Shown here one piece after another: positions 35,384 to 48,237 of a stretch of DNA of 64,000 nt. Position 1 is the first letter of the stretch. Every line of letters begins with the position of its first letter. The notes below the pieces were generated by a model. It saw only the letters and a list, made by a program, of their open reading frames with translations, had not been told where the DNA came from and ran no database searches. The DNA lies in assembly GCF_029623345.1 (NCBI RefSeq), contig NZ_JAPYKH010000011.1:62001-126000 (forward strand), read 5' to 3'. Made by a program: the position numbers and the translations under genes. This stretch comes from Sphingomonas phyllosphaerae. Its GTDB lineage: Bacteria > Pseudomonadota > Alphaproteobacteria > Sphingomonadales > Sphingomonadaceae.

Positions 35384-35737
35384 ATGGCCGAGCGGCACGA
35401 CGATCACGACCAGGTCGCCAAGGACTTCAACGAGGCGGTCAACATGGCGCCGGCTGAGCTGGAGGGCTTCCTTGACAGCGACGACAGCAAGCGCGTCGGC
35501 TGGAAGGGCGAGGACGGCAAGGGCGACGGCGAAAGCGTCGGTCATCGCTCCGGCCGACGCATCATCGAGCTGAAGCGCACGAAAAGAGCGGATCTCACCG
35601 ACGAGGATTACGCGCACATGAAGAAGGTGGTCGGCTACGTCCATCGCCACCTCGCGCAGGGAGGCCCGGCGAAGGACAAGGAACAGTCGGACTGGCGCTA
35701 CTCGCTGATGAACTGGGGACACGACCCGCTCAAGTGA
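35384..35737 (+). CDS. DUF3140 protein
   Basis: 117 residues, small and highly charged. Segments VAKDFNEAVNMAPAELEGFL, GHRSGRRIIELKR, DYAHMKKVVGYVHRHLAQGG and WRYSLMNWGHDPLK are those of the DUF3140 family, whose role is unknown. The ATG at 35384 follows GAGGAGAACGAC. It ends just before the str operon promoter. Confidence 0.8.
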   Translation: MAERHDDHDQVAKDFNEAVNMAPAELEGFLDSDDSKRVGWKGEDGKGDGESVGHRSGRRIIELKRTKRADLTDEDYAHMKKVVGYVHRHLAQGGPAKDKEQSDWRYSLMNWGHDPLK

Positions 35738-35753
35738 GCGGGACGGCGGGCGA

Positions 35754-35782
35754 TTGACCGAGGCGCCCGGCGCGCGTATAGG
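35754..35782 (+). promoter_or_regulatory. Promoter of the str operon (rpsL-rpsG-...-fusA)
   Basis: TTGACC (35754) and TATAGG (35777) are separated by 17 bases, a near-consensus sigma-70 pair. It implies a leader of about 155 bases before rpsL. Confidence 0.6.
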
Positions 35783-35944
35783 CGCCTCCGTTCGGGTGGA
35801 ACGCAATTTCTGCCCGGCAGCTTGAACATTGCTGGATGCATCAAGGGCCTGAGGCCGCCGAGATCGGCTGCCGCACGGTCCTTTTCGTATTCCAAGTCTT
35901 GTCAGGGCTCCAGCAAAGTAACCTCCAGATAAGGTGAAGGCTTC

Positions 35945-36316
35945 ATGCCGACGATCAACCAGCTGGTCCGCAAGGGCCGCGAGCCGCAGAAGGCCAAGTC
36001 CAAGGTCCCTGCGATGGAGCAGAACCCGCAGAAGCGCGGCGTCTGCACCCGTGTCTATACCACGACCCCGAAGAAGCCGAACTCGGCGCTGCGCAAGGTG
36101 GCCAAGGTCCGCCTGACCAACCAGCGCGAGGTCATCAGCTACATCCCGGGCGAGGGCCACAACCTGCAGGAGCACTCGGTGGTGCTGATCCGCGGCGGCC
36201 GTGTGCGCGACCTTCCGGGCGTGCGCTACCACGTGCTGCGCGGCGTGCTCGACACACAGGGCGTCAAGGACCGTCGCCAGTCGCGCTCGAAGTACGGCGC
36301 CAAGCGGCCGAAGTGA
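35945..36316 (+). CDS. rpsL: 30S ribosomal protein uS12
   Basis: 123 residues, full length. The decoding-centre loops are [13 protein letters not shown] (Lys43 and Lys44 present) and [15 protein letters not shown]. Position 88, Lys in E. coli (RGGRVKDLPG), is Arg here (CGC codon). Lys-to-Arg at this residue is a classical streptomycin-resistance change. It is the first gene of the str operon, followed by rpsG after a 95-base gap with a 7-bp hairpin (36322-36340). Confidence 0.98.
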   Translation: MPTINQLVRKGREPQKAKSKVPAMEQNPQKRGVCTRVYTTTPKKPNSALRKVAKVRLTNQREVISYIPGEGHNLQEHSVVLIRGGRVRDLPGVRYHVLRGVLDTQGVKDRRQSRSKYGAKRPK

Positions 36317-36411
36317 CCGGAGGGCGGCGCCTGGCCGCCCGGTACGTCAACTCGGCGCAGGCCGGGACCCGGAGCCGCAAGCGGCTCGGTTGATCTAAGA
36401 AGGAAATCCAC

Positions 36412-36882
36412 ATGGCGCGTCGTCGTCGTCCCGAGAAGCGGGAAATCCTGCCTGACCCCGTGTACGGGGATGAGGTTCTCTCCAAGTTCATGAACTCCGT
36501 GATGTACGACGGCAAGAAGTCGGTCGCGGAAGGCATCGTCTATTCGGCGATGGAGACCGTCGAGACCCGCGCCAAGCGCGAGCCGATCGGCGTGTTCCAC
36601 GACGCGCTGAACAACATCAAGCCGGGTATCGAGGTCCGCAGCCGCCGCGTCGGCGGCGCGACCTACCAGGTCCCGGTCGAGGTCCGTCCGGAGCGCGCGC
36701 AGGCGCTGGCGATCCGCTGGCTGATCACCGCAGCGCGCGGCCGCAGCGAGAACACCATGTCGGCACGTCTTTCAGGCGAGCTGCTCGACGCCGCGAACAA
36801 CCGCGGCAACGCGGTGAAGAAGCGCGAGGATACGCACCGCATGGCCGAGGCGAACCGCGCCTTCTCGCATTATCGCTGGTAA
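36412..36882 (+). CDS. rpsG: 30S ribosomal protein uS7
   Basis: 156 residues, the standard length. It opens [20 protein letters not shown] and contains the helix 1 motif [20 protein letters not shown] and [14 protein letters not shown]. It organises the 16S rRNA 3' major domain. It is preceded by AAGGAAA and followed after 30 bases by a short extra ORF that separates it from fusA. Confidence 0.98.
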   Translation: MARRRRPEKREILPDPVYGDEVLSKFMNSVMYDGKKSVAEGIVYSAMETVETRAKREPIGVFHDALNNIKPGIEVRSRRVGGATYQVPVEVRPERAQALAIRWLITAARGRSENTMSARLSGELLDAANNRGNAVKKREDTHRMAEANRAFSHYRW

Positions 36883-36912
36883 GCGACTATATCGGGTGCA
36901 GGAGGCCGAGAG

Positions 36913-37182
36913 ATGGCGACTGCACCCGATCCCTCCGTCGACGAACTGAACCGGGAAACGGCGCGGATCGAGGCGGAGGCTCGCAAGCTGCGAGCGGAAG
37001 CGGAGAAGCTGAGCGCCGAGCAGTACAAGCTGGTCGCCGAGCAGTACAAGCTTGAGGCGGAACGCTTCAAGCTGGAGCGTGACAGGATGCTGTCGCCGTG
37101 GCTGCTTCTCGCTCAGGGGCTGATCGGTGGTGCCGCGCTGTTCGGTGCTGCTCTGGCGCTCCTCAAATATCTCGCCCCGTAG
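36913..37182 (+). CDS. Hypothetical coiled-coil protein with C-terminal membrane helix, inside the str operon
   Basis: 89 residues. Residues 10-60 are an unbroken charged coiled coil with near repeats ([20 protein letters not shown]). Residues 63-85 ([20 protein letters not shown]) form one membrane helix. A perfect AGGAGG lies 7 bases before the ATG, so it is translated. It sits between rpsG and fusA, which are usually adjacent. The family is not recognised; a membrane-tethered cytoplasmic coil is all that can be said. Confidence 0.75.
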   Translation: MATAPDPSVDELNRETARIEAEARKLRAEAEKLSAEQYKLVAEQYKLEAERFKLERDRMLSPWLLLAQGLIGGAALFGAALALLKYLAP

Positions 37183-37227
37183 GCGAACCGTCTCACGTCC
37201 GACCCCTAGTCCGAAGGACCACCTGTC

Positions 37228-39321
<2,094 letters not shown>

Positions 39322-39327
39322 GGCGCA

Positions 39328-39351
39328 CGGGGCGGAGGCGACTCCGCCCCG
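39328..39351 (+). terminator. Strong hairpin after fusA
   Basis: CGGGGCGGAG and CTCCGCCCCG form a perfect 10-bp stem closed by a GCGA (GNRA) tetraloop, six bases after the fusA stop. There is no T-tract, so partial termination or mRNA stabilisation or processing is equally possible. Confidence 0.45.
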
Positions 39352-39401
39352 AGACGCCGCAGGCTCGGCCCGCCGGTTCCGGCCCTGACGGGGCTAGGGA
39401 T

Positions 39402-39430
39402 TTGCGCAACCCGAATTGAGCCGCTATGGG
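39402..39430 (+). promoter_or_regulatory. Candidate tuf promoter
   Basis: TTGCGC (39402) and TATGGG (39425) with a 17-base spacer lie 60 bases upstream of tuf, after the fusA hairpin. This would give tuf its own promoter. Confidence 0.4.
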
Positions 39431-39489
39431 GCCGCCTTCACGGCGAGTCCTGAGTGCGGCTCCAGTGGAAATCAGAAGGTAGGGAAACA

Positions 39490-40686
<1,197 letters not shown>

Positions 40687-40725
40687 GTCGTACCGGGCCG
40701 GTTCGCCGGCCCGTCACGAAAGCTG

Positions 40726-40766
40726 CCGCCCGATGCGCCGAATGGTGCGTCGGGCGGTTGCCTTTT
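40726..40766 (+). terminator. Intrinsic terminator after tuf
   Basis: CCGCCCGA and TCGGGCGG pair across a further partially paired interior (TGCGCC/GGTGCG) and are followed by TTGCCTTTTAA. An additional perfect hairpin (CGGGCCGG-TTCG-CCGGCCCG, 40694-40713) lies just before it. Together they end the str operon ahead of rpsJ. Confidence 0.65.
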
Positions 40767-40832
40767 AATGGAAGCGCGGTTATGGCCGCGCCTTCGCTTT
40801 GGGTTCGAGAACAGCAAGAGGTGCTCTCGTCC

Positions 40833-40910
40833 CGTCAGCCCGGTCTCGGCCGGGGTCTTGTGGCAGCGTAGCGCTAGCGTAGCAGGGCTTCGGTCTCGGC
40901 CGGAGTGACG
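40833..40910. repeat. REP-like paired element upstream of rpsJ
   Basis: CGTCAGCCCGGTCTCGGCCG and its partner CGGTCTCGGCCGGAGTGACG bracket a short spacer containing TAGCGCTAGCGTAGC. Termini CGTCA/TGACG resemble the other doublets, but the arms are only partly inverted and the unit is shorter (78 bases). Confidence 0.4.
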
Positions 40911-40949
40911 GGGGAGGAAGTGCCCCGCTCTTTCGCATTGGTAGGGATC

Positions 40950-41258
40950 ATGGACAGCAACATCCGCATTCGCCTCAAGGCGTTCGATCATCGCGTGCTC
41001 GATCAGGCGACCGGCGACATCGCCGACACCGCGCGCCGCACCGGCGCGCTCATCCGTGGTCCTATCCCGCTGCCGACGCGCATCGAGAAGTTCACGGTCA
41101 ACCGTGGCCCGCACATCGACAAGAAGTCGCGCGAGCAGTTCGAGGTGCGCACCTATAAGCGCATGCTCGACATCGTGCAGCCCACCCCGCAGACGGTGGA
41201 CGCGCTGATGAAGCTCGACCTCGCCGCCGGTGTTGACGTCGAGATCAAGCTCGCGTAA
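40950..41258 (+). CDS. rpsJ: 30S ribosomal protein uS10
   Basis: 102 residues from ATG 40950 ([20 protein letters not shown]). The loop [20 protein letters not shown] is typical. The upstream in-frame start at 40905 gives an unconserved tail and was rejected. It also acts with NusB in antitermination. It heads the S10 segment but is separated from rplC by 327 bases. Confidence 0.97.
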   Translation: MDSNIRIRLKAFDHRVLDQATGDIADTARRTGALIRGPIPLPTRIEKFTVNRGPHIDKKSREQFEVRTYKRMLDIVQPTPQTVDALMKLDLAAGVDVEIKLA

Positions 41259-41296
41259 GCGCGCCTCTTCTCGCGAGAGGTGAGTCATCCCTCTCG

Positions 41297-41390
41297 CGTC
41301 ATCCCGACCCAGGTCGGGATCTTTACGGAGAGGGTGGGGCGTCTGCCACCATCCCTCACCAGAAGGTGCCGGCACCCGCCGGCATGACGA
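41297..41390. repeat. REPIN-like paired palindrome between rpsJ and rplC
   Basis: CGTCATCCCGACCCAGGTCG starts the unit and GGCACCCGCCGGCATGACG ends it, 94 bases in all; the right arm is degenerate. The rest of the rpsJ-rplC gap (41391-41585) holds no ORF. It has several short inverted repeats, including GCACCG ... CGGTGC just before rplC, possibly a structured rplC leader. Confidence 0.65.
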
Positions 41391-41585
41391 CAGGACAGAG
41401 ATACCGCCGGCCGCTCTCGGGTGGCCGGGTCAGCGTCTCCCGTCTGCTTCCCCTTGGGGAAGCGCCCAGCCCGGGACGGGGGCACGCTTCGCACATTCCG
41501 GGCTGACCGATCCGCGCCGTGAGGCGAGGGTCACAAGCACCGTGGGGATGGGCCTCGCGGTGCCTCTGTCAAGGAGCTAGGGATC

Positions 41586-42338
41586 ATGCGTACTGGCGTG
41601 ATCGCGAAGAAAATGGGGATGACCCGCCTGTTCCAGGACGACGGCCGCCACGTGCCGGTCACCGTCCTGCAGATCGAGGCGCTTCAGGTCGTCGCCCGTC
41701 GCGAGAAAGACCGTGACGGCTACACTGCCGTCCAGCTTGGCGCCGGTGTCGCCAAGAGCAAGAACGTCGCCAAGCCGCAGCGCGGCCATTTCGGCAAGGC
41801 CGAGGTGGAGCCCAAGGCGGTCTTGCACGAGTTCCGCGTGACCGAGGACAATCTCCTCGATGTCGGCGCCGAGCTCGCCGCTGACCATTATGTCGCCGGC
41901 CAGCTGGTCGACATCCAGGGCCGCACCCAGGGTAAGGGCTTCGCGGGTGCGATGAAGCGCTGGAACTTCGGCGGTCTGCGCGCGACGCACGGCGTGTCGG
42001 TGTCGCACCGTTCGCACGGTTCGACCGGTAATCGCCAGGATCCCGGCCGCGTCTTCAAGAACAAGAAGATGGCGGGCCACATGGGTGACCGGAACCGCAC
42101 CCAGCAGAACCTCGAGATCGTCGGCACCGACGTCGAGCGCGGCCTCATCTTCGTGAAGGGCTCGGTGCCCGGCTCGAAGGGAGGCTGGCTGTTCGTCAAG
42201 GACGCGGTCAAGCAGGATCGCCACGAGAGCGCGCCGTTCCCGGCGTCGATCAAGTCGGCGGCCAACAACAACAGCGCGGCGAACACGCCGGCCGACACGT
42301 CGGCCGATGCCCCCGCGACCGACGGCCAGGAGGGCTGA
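41586..42338 (+). CDS. rplC: 50S ribosomal protein uL3
   Basis: 250 residues. It opens [20 protein letters not shown] and contains the conserved [24 protein letters not shown] loop ([16 protein letters not shown]) reaching the peptidyl-transferase region. The last 40 or so residues (after about 212) are a low-complexity Ala/Asn/Asp tail beyond the normal end. AAGGAGC precedes the ATG. Confidence 0.97.
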   Translation: MRTGVIAKKMGMTRLFQDDGRHVPVTVLQIEALQVVARREKDRDGYTAVQLGAGVAKSKNVAKPQRGHFGKAEVEPKAVLHEFRVTEDNLLDVGAELAADHYVAGQLVDIQGRTQGKGFAGAMKRWNFGGLRATHGVSVSHRSHGSTGNRQDPGRVFKNKKMAGHMGDRNRTQQNLEIVGTDVERGLIFVKGSVPGSKGGWLFVKDAVKQDRHESAPFPASIKSAANNNSAANTPADTSADAPATDGQEG

Positions 42339-42340
42339 AC

Positions 42341-42955
42341 GTGAAGGTCAAGGTTTCCTCCTTCGCCGGCACCGACGCAGCGGACATCGAGCTCAACGAC
42401 GAGGTCTTCGGCCTCGATCCGCGCGCCGACATCCTGCACCGCGTCGTGACCTGGCAGCTCGAGAAGCGCCGCGCCACCGCGCGTGGCACGCGCGAGCGCG
42501 CCGACGTCGCCCGCTCGGGCAAGAAGCTCGGTCGCCAGAAGGGCGGCGGTGTCGCCCGTCACGGCGATCGCCGCGCCCCGGTGTTCATCGGCGGCGGTAA
42601 GGCGCACGGCGCCCGCGTCCGCGACTTCAACCCCGGGCTCAACAAGAAGATTCGCGCGCTCGGTCTCAAGATGGCGCTCAGCAGCCATGCCAAGGCCGGC
42701 TCGCTGATCGTGCTCGACGCGTTCGAGGTGCAGAAGACGAAGGAGCTCAAGGGCCACTTCGCCACGCTCACCACGGGCAAGCGCACGCTGGTGATCGACG
42801 GCGAGGCGGGCGAGAGCTTCCGCGCCGGTCGCAACCTGCCGGGCGTGGACATGCTCCCGGCGGTCGGCGCGAACGTCTACGACATCATCAAGGCAGACAC
42901 GCTGGTGCTGACGCGCGCGGCGGTCGAGAAGCTGGAGGCGCGCTTCAATGGCTAA
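42341..42955 (+). CDS. rplD: 50S ribosomal protein uL4
   Basis: 204 residues from a GTG two bases after the rplC stop. The extended loop [20 protein letters not shown] that lines the exit tunnel is present, and the body ends [18 protein letters not shown]. In many bacteria uL4 represses the S10 operon; whether it does so here cannot be seen. Confidence 0.97.
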   Translation: MKVKVSSFAGTDAADIELNDEVFGLDPRADILHRVVTWQLEKRRATARGTRERADVARSGKKLGRQKGGGVARHGDRRAPVFIGGGKAHGARVRDFNPGLNKKIRALGLKMALSSHAKAGSLIVLDAFEVQKTKELKGHFATLTTGKRTLVIDGEAGESFRAGRNLPGVDMLPAVGANVYDIIKADTLVLTRAAVEKLEARFNG

Positions 42956-43262
42956 GCCGGCAGAGGCGATCGACAACCGTCACTATGACGTGATTGTCGC
43001 GCCGCACATCACCGAGAAGGCGACCCTGCTCTCCGAGCAGAACGCGGTGGTCTTCAAGGTCGCCACGAAGGCGACCAAGCCCCAGATCAAGGCGGCCGTG
43101 GAGGCGCTCTTCGGCGTCAGCGTCACGGGCGTGAACACGATCGTCCAGAAGGGCAAGACCAAGCGCTGGAAGGGTGCGCCCTACCGTCGCTCCGATGTCA
43201 AGAAGGCGATCGTGACGCTCCGCGAGGGGCAGTCGATCGACGTCACCGAGGGGGCCAAGTAA
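42948..43262 (+). CDS. rplW: 50S ribosomal protein uL23
   Basis: 104 residues, overlapping rplD by 8 bases. It contains [20 protein letters not shown] and [20 protein letters not shown], the exit-tunnel docking protein for SRP and trigger factor. Confidence 0.97.
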   Translation: MAKPAEAIDNRHYDVIVAPHITEKATLLSEQNAVVFKVATKATKPQIKAAVEALFGVSVTGVNTIVQKGKTKRWKGAPYRRSDVKKAIVTLREGQSIDVTEGAK

Positions 43263-43263
43263 G

Positions 43264-44097
43264 ATGGCACTCAAGCATTATAATCCGACGTCGCCGGCGC
43301 AGCGCGGCCTCGTCCTCGTCGACAAGTCGTCGCTCTGGAAGGGCAAGCCCGTCAAGGCGCTGACCGAGGGCAAGCGCAAGTCGGGCGGCCGCAACAACAA
43401 GGGCCATGTGACCTCGCGCGGTATCGCCGGCGGTCACAAGCAGCGCTACCGCTACGTCGACTTCAAGCGTCGCAAGTGGGACGTCGAGGGCATCGTCGAG
43501 CGGCTCGAGTATGATCCGAACCGGACCGCCTTCATCGCGCTGGTCAAGTATCCCGACGAGGAGCTGGCGTACATCATCGCACCGCAGCGGCTCGCGCCGG
43601 GTGACAAGGTGATCGCGGGTCGCAAGACCGACGTGAAGCCGGGCAATGCCATGGAATTGGGCCAGATCCCGGTCGGCACCATCGTCCACAACGTCGAGAT
43701 GAAGCCGGGCAAGGGCGGTCAGATCGCACGGTCGGCCGGCACGTACGTGCAGGTCGTCGGCCGTGATCGCGGCATGGTCATCGTCCGCCTCAACTCGGGT
43801 GAGCAGCGCTACATCCACGGCGAGTGCATGGCGACGATCGGGGCGGTGTCGAACCCCGACAACCAGAACCAGAACCTCGGCAAGGCTGGCCGCTCGCGCT
43901 GGATGGGCAAGCGCCCGCTGACGCGCGGTGTGGCCAAGAACCCGGTCGACCACCCGCACGGCGGTGGTGAAGGCCGGACCTCGGGCGGCCGTCATCCGGT
44001 CACGCCGTGGGGCAAGCCGACCAAGGGTGCGCGCACCCGCCACAACAAGTCTACGGACAAGATGATCATCCGTAGCCGCCACGCGAGGAAGAAGTAA
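43264..44097 (+). CDS. rplB: 50S ribosomal protein uL2
   Basis: 277 residues. The conserved GGGRNNKG-like segment ([20 protein letters not shown]) and the C-terminal [20 protein letters not shown] with the functionally important His are present. It is needed for subunit joining and peptidyl transfer. The stop shares one base with rpsS. Confidence 0.98.
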   Translation: MALKHYNPTSPAQRGLVLVDKSSLWKGKPVKALTEGKRKSGGRNNKGHVTSRGIAGGHKQRYRYVDFKRRKWDVEGIVERLEYDPNRTAFIALVKYPDEELAYIIAPQRLAPGDKVIAGRKTDVKPGNAMELGQIPVGTIVHNVEMKPGKGGQIARSAGTYVQVVGRDRGMVIVRLNSGEQRYIHGECMATIGAVSNPDNQNQNLGKAGRSRWMGKRPLTRGVAKNPVDHPHGGGEGRTSGGRHPVTPWGKPTKGARTRHNKSTDKMIIRSRHARKK

Positions 44098-44372
44098 TGG
44101 CTCGCTCTGTCTGGAAGGGCCCGTTCGTCGAACTGAGCCTGCTCAAGAAGGCCGAGGTAGCGCAGGACGCCGGTGGGCGCGCGCCGATCAAGACCTGGTC
44201 GCGCCGCTCCACCATCCTGCCGCAGTTCGTCGGCCTGACGTTCTCGGTCTACAACGGCCGCAAGTTCGTGCCCGTCTCGGTCAACGAGGACATGGTCGGC
44301 ATGAAGCTCGGCGAGTTCGCGCCGACCCGGTTCTTCCCGGGTCACGCGGCTGATAAGAAGGGCAAGCGCTGA
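44097..44372 (+). CDS. rpsS: 30S ribosomal protein uS19
   Basis: 91 residues opening [20 protein letters not shown], with [20 protein letters not shown] and the C-terminal [20 protein letters not shown]. It forms a heterodimer with uS13 at the head. TAATG and TGATG overlaps link it to rplB and rplV. Confidence 0.98.
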   Translation: MARSVWKGPFVELSLLKKAEVAQDAGGRAPIKTWSRRSTILPQFVGLTFSVYNGRKFVPVSVNEDMVGMKLGEFAPTRFFPGHAADKKGKR

Positions 44373-44749
44373 TGAGCAAGCCTGCATCCCCCCGCAAGGT
44401 CGGCGAGAAGGAAGCCCTCTCGGTCGGCACGCAGATCCGCGGTTCGGCGCAGAAGCTGGGCCTCGTCGCGGCGCTGATCCGCGGCCGTTCGGCGGCCGAC
44501 GCGATGAACATCCTCGCCTTCTCGCGGAAGTCGATGGCGATCGACGCGCGCAAGGTGCTGGCCTCGGCCATCGCCAACGCCGAGAACAACCACAACCTCG
44601 ACGTCGACGCGCTTGTCGTCGCCGAGGCCTCGGTCGGCAAGTCGATCACCATGAAGCGGTTCGCCACGCGCGGCCGTGGCAAGTCCACCCGCATCCTCAA
44701 GCCGTTCTCGCGGCTGCGGATCGTCGTGCGCGAGCAGGAAGAAGCCTAA
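44372..44749 (+). CDS. rplV: 50S ribosomal protein uL22
   Basis: 125 residues. The core [20 protein letters not shown] and the long beta-hairpin [20 protein letters not shown] that lines the exit tunnel are present. It overlaps both neighbours by one base. Confidence 0.97.
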   Translation: MSKPASPRKVGEKEALSVGTQIRGSAQKLGLVAALIRGRSAADAMNILAFSRKSMAIDARKVLASAIANAENNHNLDVDALVVAEASVGKSITMKRFATRGRGKSTRILKPFSRLRIVVREQEEA

Positions 44750-45456
44750 TGGGTCACAAGAGCAATCCCATCGGTCTGCGCCTGCAGATCAACCGCACCT
44801 GGGACAGCCGCTGGTACGCCGAGGGCGACGATTACCGTCGCCTGCTGCTGGAGGATCTCAAGATCCGCCAGTACATCATCAAGACGCTGCCGCAGGCGGC
44901 GATCTCGAAGGTGGTGATCGATCGTCCCGCCAAGCTGTGCCGCATCTCGGTCTTCGCCGCACGCCCCGGTGTGATCATCGGCAAGAAGGGTTCGGACATC
45001 GAGAAGCTGCGCAAGACGCTCGGCGCGATGACCAGCTCGGACGTGTCGCTGAACATCGTCGAGATCCGCAAGCCCGAGGTCGACGCCAAGCTCGTCGCGC
45101 AGGGCATCGCGGACCAGCTCGAGCGCCGTATCGCCTTCCGTCGCGCGATGAAGCGGGCGGTGCAGTCGGCGATGCGTCTGGGTGCCGATGGCATCAAGGT
45201 GTATTGCGGCGGCCGTCTCGGCGGCGCCGAGATCGCGCGCTCGGAGAGCTATCGCGAGGGTCGGGTGCCGCTGCACACGCTGCGCGCCAACATCGATTAT
45301 GCCGATGCCGAGGCGCACACCGCGTATGGCGTCTGCGGCGTCAAGGTGTGGGTGTTCAAGGGCGAGATCCTCGGGCACGATCCGATGGCGACCGATCGCC
45401 TCATGATGGAGGCTCAGACCTCCGGCGTGCGCCCCGCGCGCGATGACCGCCGCTAA
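44749..45456 (+). CDS. rpsC: 30S ribosomal protein uS3
   Basis: 235 residues opening [20 protein letters not shown]. The KH domain ([20 protein letters not shown]) and the C-terminal domain [20 protein letters not shown] are complete. It helps form the mRNA entry site. Confidence 0.98.
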   Translation: MGHKSNPIGLRLQINRTWDSRWYAEGDDYRRLLLEDLKIRQYIIKTLPQAAISKVVIDRPAKLCRISVFAARPGVIIGKKGSDIEKLRKTLGAMTSSDVSLNIVEIRKPEVDAKLVAQGIADQLERRIAFRRAMKRAVQSAMRLGADGIKVYCGGRLGGAEIARSESYREGRVPLHTLRANIDYADAEAHTAYGVCGVKVWVFKGEILGHDPMATDRLMMEAQTSGVRPARDDRR

Positions 45457-45467
45457 GGAATAAGGCA

Positions 45468-45902
45468 ATGCTGCAACCGAAGCGCACCAAGTTCCGCAAG
45501 GCGTTCAAGGGCCGTATCCACGGCGATGCCAAGGGCGGCACCTCGCTGAACTTCGGCTCCTATGGCCTCAAGGCGATGGAGCCGGATCGTATCACAGCGC
45601 GTCAGATCGAGGCGGCCCGCCGCGCGATCACGCGCCACATCAAGCGCCAGGGCCGTCTCTGGATCCGCATCTTCCCGGACGTGCCGGTGTCGAGCAAGCC
45701 CGCCGAGGTCCGCATGGGCTCGGGCAAGGGTTCGCCCGAGTTCTGGGCCGCGCGCGTCAAGCCGGGCCGGATCCTGTTCGAGCTCGACGGCGTCGAGGGG
45801 CCGCTCGCCGCGGAAGCGTTCGAGCGCGCCGCGATGAAGCTGCCGATCAAGACCAAGGTCGTGGCGCGTCTCGGCGACACCTCGCACCTGGGAGGCGAGT
45901 AA
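45468..45902 (+). CDS. rplP: 50S ribosomal protein uL16
   Basis: 144 residues opening [20 protein letters not shown]. It contains [20 protein letters not shown], the loop near the A-site with an Arg before MGSGKG. It positions tRNA at the peptidyl-transferase centre. Confidence 0.97.
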   Translation: MLQPKRTKFRKAFKGRIHGDAKGGTSLNFGSYGLKAMEPDRITARQIEAARRAITRHIKRQGRLWIRIFPDVPVSSKPAEVRMGSGKGSPEFWAARVKPGRILFELDGVEGPLAAEAFERAAMKLPIKTKVVARLGDTSHLGGE

Positions 45903-45903
45903 G

Positions 45904-46110
45904 ATGGCAAATACCACTGACTTCACCGGCCAGAGCGACGACCAGCTCGCCGAGAGCCTGGGCAACCTGAAGCGCGAGCAGTTCAACCTCCGCTTCCAGG
46001 CGGCGACCAGCCAGCTGGAGAAGCCGAGCCGCGTGCGCGAGGTCCGCAAGGACATCGCCCGCATCAAGACCCTGCAGGCGCAGCGCACCGCTGCGGCTGC
46101 GGCCAAGTAA
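45904..46110 (+). CDS. rpmC: 50S ribosomal protein uL29
   Basis: 68 residues, two helices: [20 protein letters not shown] and [20 protein letters not shown]. It lies one base after rplP and sits near the exit tunnel beside uL23. Confidence 0.96.
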   Translation: MANTTDFTGQSDDQLAESLGNLKREQFNLRFQAATSQLEKPSRVREVRKDIARIKTLQAQRTAAAAAK

Positions 46111-46123
46111 GAGGACGACGCAC

Positions 46124-46396
46124 ATGCCGAAGCGCGTGCTGACCGGAGTGATCGTCTCCGACAAGGGCGAGAAGACGGTGATCGTCAACGTGGAGCGCAA
46201 GGTGAAGCACCCGCTCTACGGCAAGATCATCCGCCGCTCGAAGAAGTATCACGCCCATGACGAGGCGAACGAGTATAAGCAGGGTGAGACCGTGCGCATC
46301 GAAGAGACCGCGCCGATCTCCAAGCTGAAGACCTGGAAGGTCGTCGACCGCGTGAACACGCATGTCGCGCCCGATCGGGTTGACGTCGACGCGTAA
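46124..46396 (+). CDS. rpsQ: 30S ribosomal protein uS17
   Basis: 90 residues with the OB fold [20 protein letters not shown] and [20 protein letters not shown]. It is the last gene of the S10 segment; a 225-base gap with terminator-like structures follows before rplN. Confidence 0.97.
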   Translation: MPKRVLTGVIVSDKGEKTVIVNVERKVKHPLYGKIIRRSKKYHAHDEANEYKQGETVRIEETAPISKLKTWKVVDRVNTHVAPDRVDVDA

Positions 46397-46511
46397 GCGT
46401 CGCTGAACGCGCCCGCGCGCGTTTCGGGAAGGGTCCGCGACCGTCGTGTCGCGGAGACCAGCCGAGCGCGGTGGGATGACGTAGGGCGCGGGGCACTTGC
46501 CTTTCGCCCGC

Positions 46512-46572
46512 GGAGCGGCTAACCGGCCGCTCCCCTCGGTTGGCGCGCGCGCCTGCCGGGGGTCGTTTTTTT
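46512..46572 (+). terminator. Terminator/attenuator-like structure between rpsQ and rplN
   Basis: The first hairpin is GGAGCGGC-TAACCG-GCCGCTCC (46512-46533, perfect 8 bp). The second is larger: CCCC and CGG (46532-46539) pair with CCGGGGG (46556-46562) around GGCGCGCGCGCC (46542-46553). It is followed at once by TCG and seven T residues (46566-46572). The two hairpins share two bases, so they compete weakly. This is the clearest intrinsic terminator in the ribosomal cluster. Only 49 bases separate the T-run from rplN. Confidence 0.7.
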
Positions 46573-46621
46573 AGGCGGGGCTGGGTCGGAATCCACCCCA
46601 AGGCGAGAAGGAAGCGGATCA

Positions 46622-46990
46622 ATGATCCAGATGCAATCCAATCTCGACGTCGCTGACAACAGCGGCGCGAAGCGGGTGCAGTGCATCAAGGTGCTCGGCG
46701 GGTCCAAGCGCCGCACCGCTGGCGTGGGCGACATCATCGTCGTGAGCGTCAAGGAAGCGCAGCCGCGTGGCCGCGTGAAGAAGGGCGACGTTCACCGCGC
46801 GGTGATCGTGCGTACCGCCAAGGATATCCGCCGCGCCGACGGCTCGGTGATCCGGTTCGACGGCAACGCCGCGGTGCTGGTCAACAAGAACGAGGAGCCG
46901 ATCGGCACCCGTATCTTCGGCCCGGTCGTGCGCGAGCTGCGCGGCAAGAAGCACATGAAGATCATCAGCCTCGCGCCGGAGGTGCTGTAA
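46622..46990 (+). CDS. rplN: 50S ribosomal protein uL14
   Basis: 122 residues opening [20 protein letters not shown]. It contains [20 protein letters not shown] and ends [15 protein letters not shown]. It is the first gene of the spc segment, preceded by GAAGGAAGCG. Its stop overlaps the rplX start (TAATG). Confidence 0.98.
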   Translation: MIQMQSNLDVADNSGAKRVQCIKVLGGSKRRTAGVGDIIVVSVKEAQPRGRVKKGDVHRAVIVRTAKDIRRADGSVIRFDGNAAVLVNKNEEPIGTRIFGPVVRELRGKKHMKIISLAPEVL

Positions 46991-47307
46991 TGGCCGCCGC
47001 GAAGATCAGGAAGGGCGATCAGGTCATCGTCCTGTCCGGCAAGGACAAGGGCAAGACCGGCACGGTCACCCAGTCGATGCCGAAGGATAGCAAGGTGATC
47101 GTCGGCGGCGTCAATGTCGCGACGCGCCACCGCAAGCCGACGCAGGCGAACCCGCAGGGCGGTCTCGAGAAGATCGAGGCCCCGATGCACGTGTCGAAGG
47201 TGGCGCACGTCACGGCCGACGGCAAGCCGACCCGCGTCCGCTTCGAGACGCAGGATGGCAAGAAGGTCCGCGTCGCCGTTAAGACGGGGGAGAAGATCGA
47301 TGGCTGA
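46990..47307 (+). CDS. rplX: 50S ribosomal protein uL24
   Basis: 105 residues from ATG 46990 ([20 protein letters not shown]). It has the KOW motif [15 protein letters not shown] and [17 protein letters not shown]. It is an assembly initiator of the 50S subunit. It overlaps rplE by 8 bases. Confidence 0.97.
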   Translation: MAAAKIRKGDQVIVLSGKDKGKTGTVTQSMPKDSKVIVGGVNVATRHRKPTQANPQGGLEKIEAPMHVSKVAHVTADGKPTRVRFETQDGKKVRVAVKTGEKIDG

Positions 47308-47887
47308 TGCCTACAAGCCCCGTATGAAGGCGATCTACGAGGATCGCATCGTTGCGGCGATGACCGAGAAGTTCGGTTACAAGAACGTCAACGAGATCCC
47401 GCGGATCGACAAGATCGTGCTCAACATGGGCGTCGGCGAGGCGACCCAGGACAAGAAGCGCGTCGACCAGGCTGCGTCGGAGATGGAGCTCATCGCCGGT
47501 CAGAAGCCGGTCGTCACCAAGGCGAAGAAGTCGATCGCACAGTTCAAGCTGCGCGAGGGCATGCCGATCGGCGTGAAGGTCACCCTTCGCCGCGAGCGCA
47601 TGTACGAGTTCCTCGACCGCTTCATCACCATCGCGCTCCCCCGTGTCCGCGACTTCCGCGGGCTGAACCCGAAGAGCTTCGACGGTCGCGGCAATTACGC
47701 CTGCGGCATCAAGGAGCAGATCGTGTTCCCGGAGATCAACTATGACCGCATCGACAAGGTGCGCGGCATGGACGTGATCGTGACCACGACCGCGAAGACC
47801 GACGACGAGGCGCGCGAGCTGCTCCGTCTGTTCGGCTTCCCGTTCCCGATCGAGGACGAAACGACCGACGCGAAGAAGGCGGCATGA
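47300..47887 (+). CDS. rplE: 50S ribosomal protein uL5
   Basis: 195 residues from ATG 47300 ([20 protein letters not shown]). It contains [20 protein letters not shown] and [20 protein letters not shown], the 5S rRNA-binding region. The longer frame from 47114 is the shadow of rplX and was rejected. Confidence 0.97.
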   Translation: MADAYKPRMKAIYEDRIVAAMTEKFGYKNVNEIPRIDKIVLNMGVGEATQDKKRVDQAASEMELIAGQKPVVTKAKKSIAQFKLREGMPIGVKVTLRRERMYEFLDRFITIALPRVRDFRGLNPKSFDGRGNYACGIKEQIVFPEINYDRIDKVRGMDVIVTTTAKTDDEARELLRLFGFPFPIEDETTDAKKAA

Positions 47888-47922
47888 CCGTCTCGCTGGT
47901 CTGATAAAGAGAGCTTAAGTCC

Positions 47923-48228
47923 ATGGCGAAACTGAGTTCCGTGAACAAGAACGAGCGTCGCAAGAAGCTGGTGGCGCAATATGCGCCCAAGCTGGCGAAG
48001 CTGAAGGCAACCGCGAACGACCAGTCGCTCGACGAGACCGAGCGTCTCATCGCGCGGCTGAAGATGGCCGAGCTGCCCCGCAACGCCAATCCGACGCGGA
48101 TTCGCAACCGCTGCGCGCTGACCGGTCGTCCGCGTGCTTACTACCGCAAGTTCGGGCTTGCCCGTGTGATGCTGCGCGATCTGGCCAACAAGGGCCTGAT
48201 CCCGGGTCTCACCAAGTCGAGCTGGTAA
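47923..48228 (+). CDS. rpsN: 30S ribosomal protein uS14
   Basis: 101 residues, the long zinc-free form. It opens [20 protein letters not shown] and contains [20 protein letters not shown]; the CxxC pairs of the zinc type are absent. It binds the 30S head. Confidence 0.97.
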   Translation: MAKLSSVNKNERRKKLVAQYAPKLAKLKATANDQSLDETERLIARLKMAELPRNANPTRIRNRCALTGRPRAYYRKFGLARVMLRDLANKGLIPGLTKSSW

Positions 48229-48237
48229 GGACGTACG

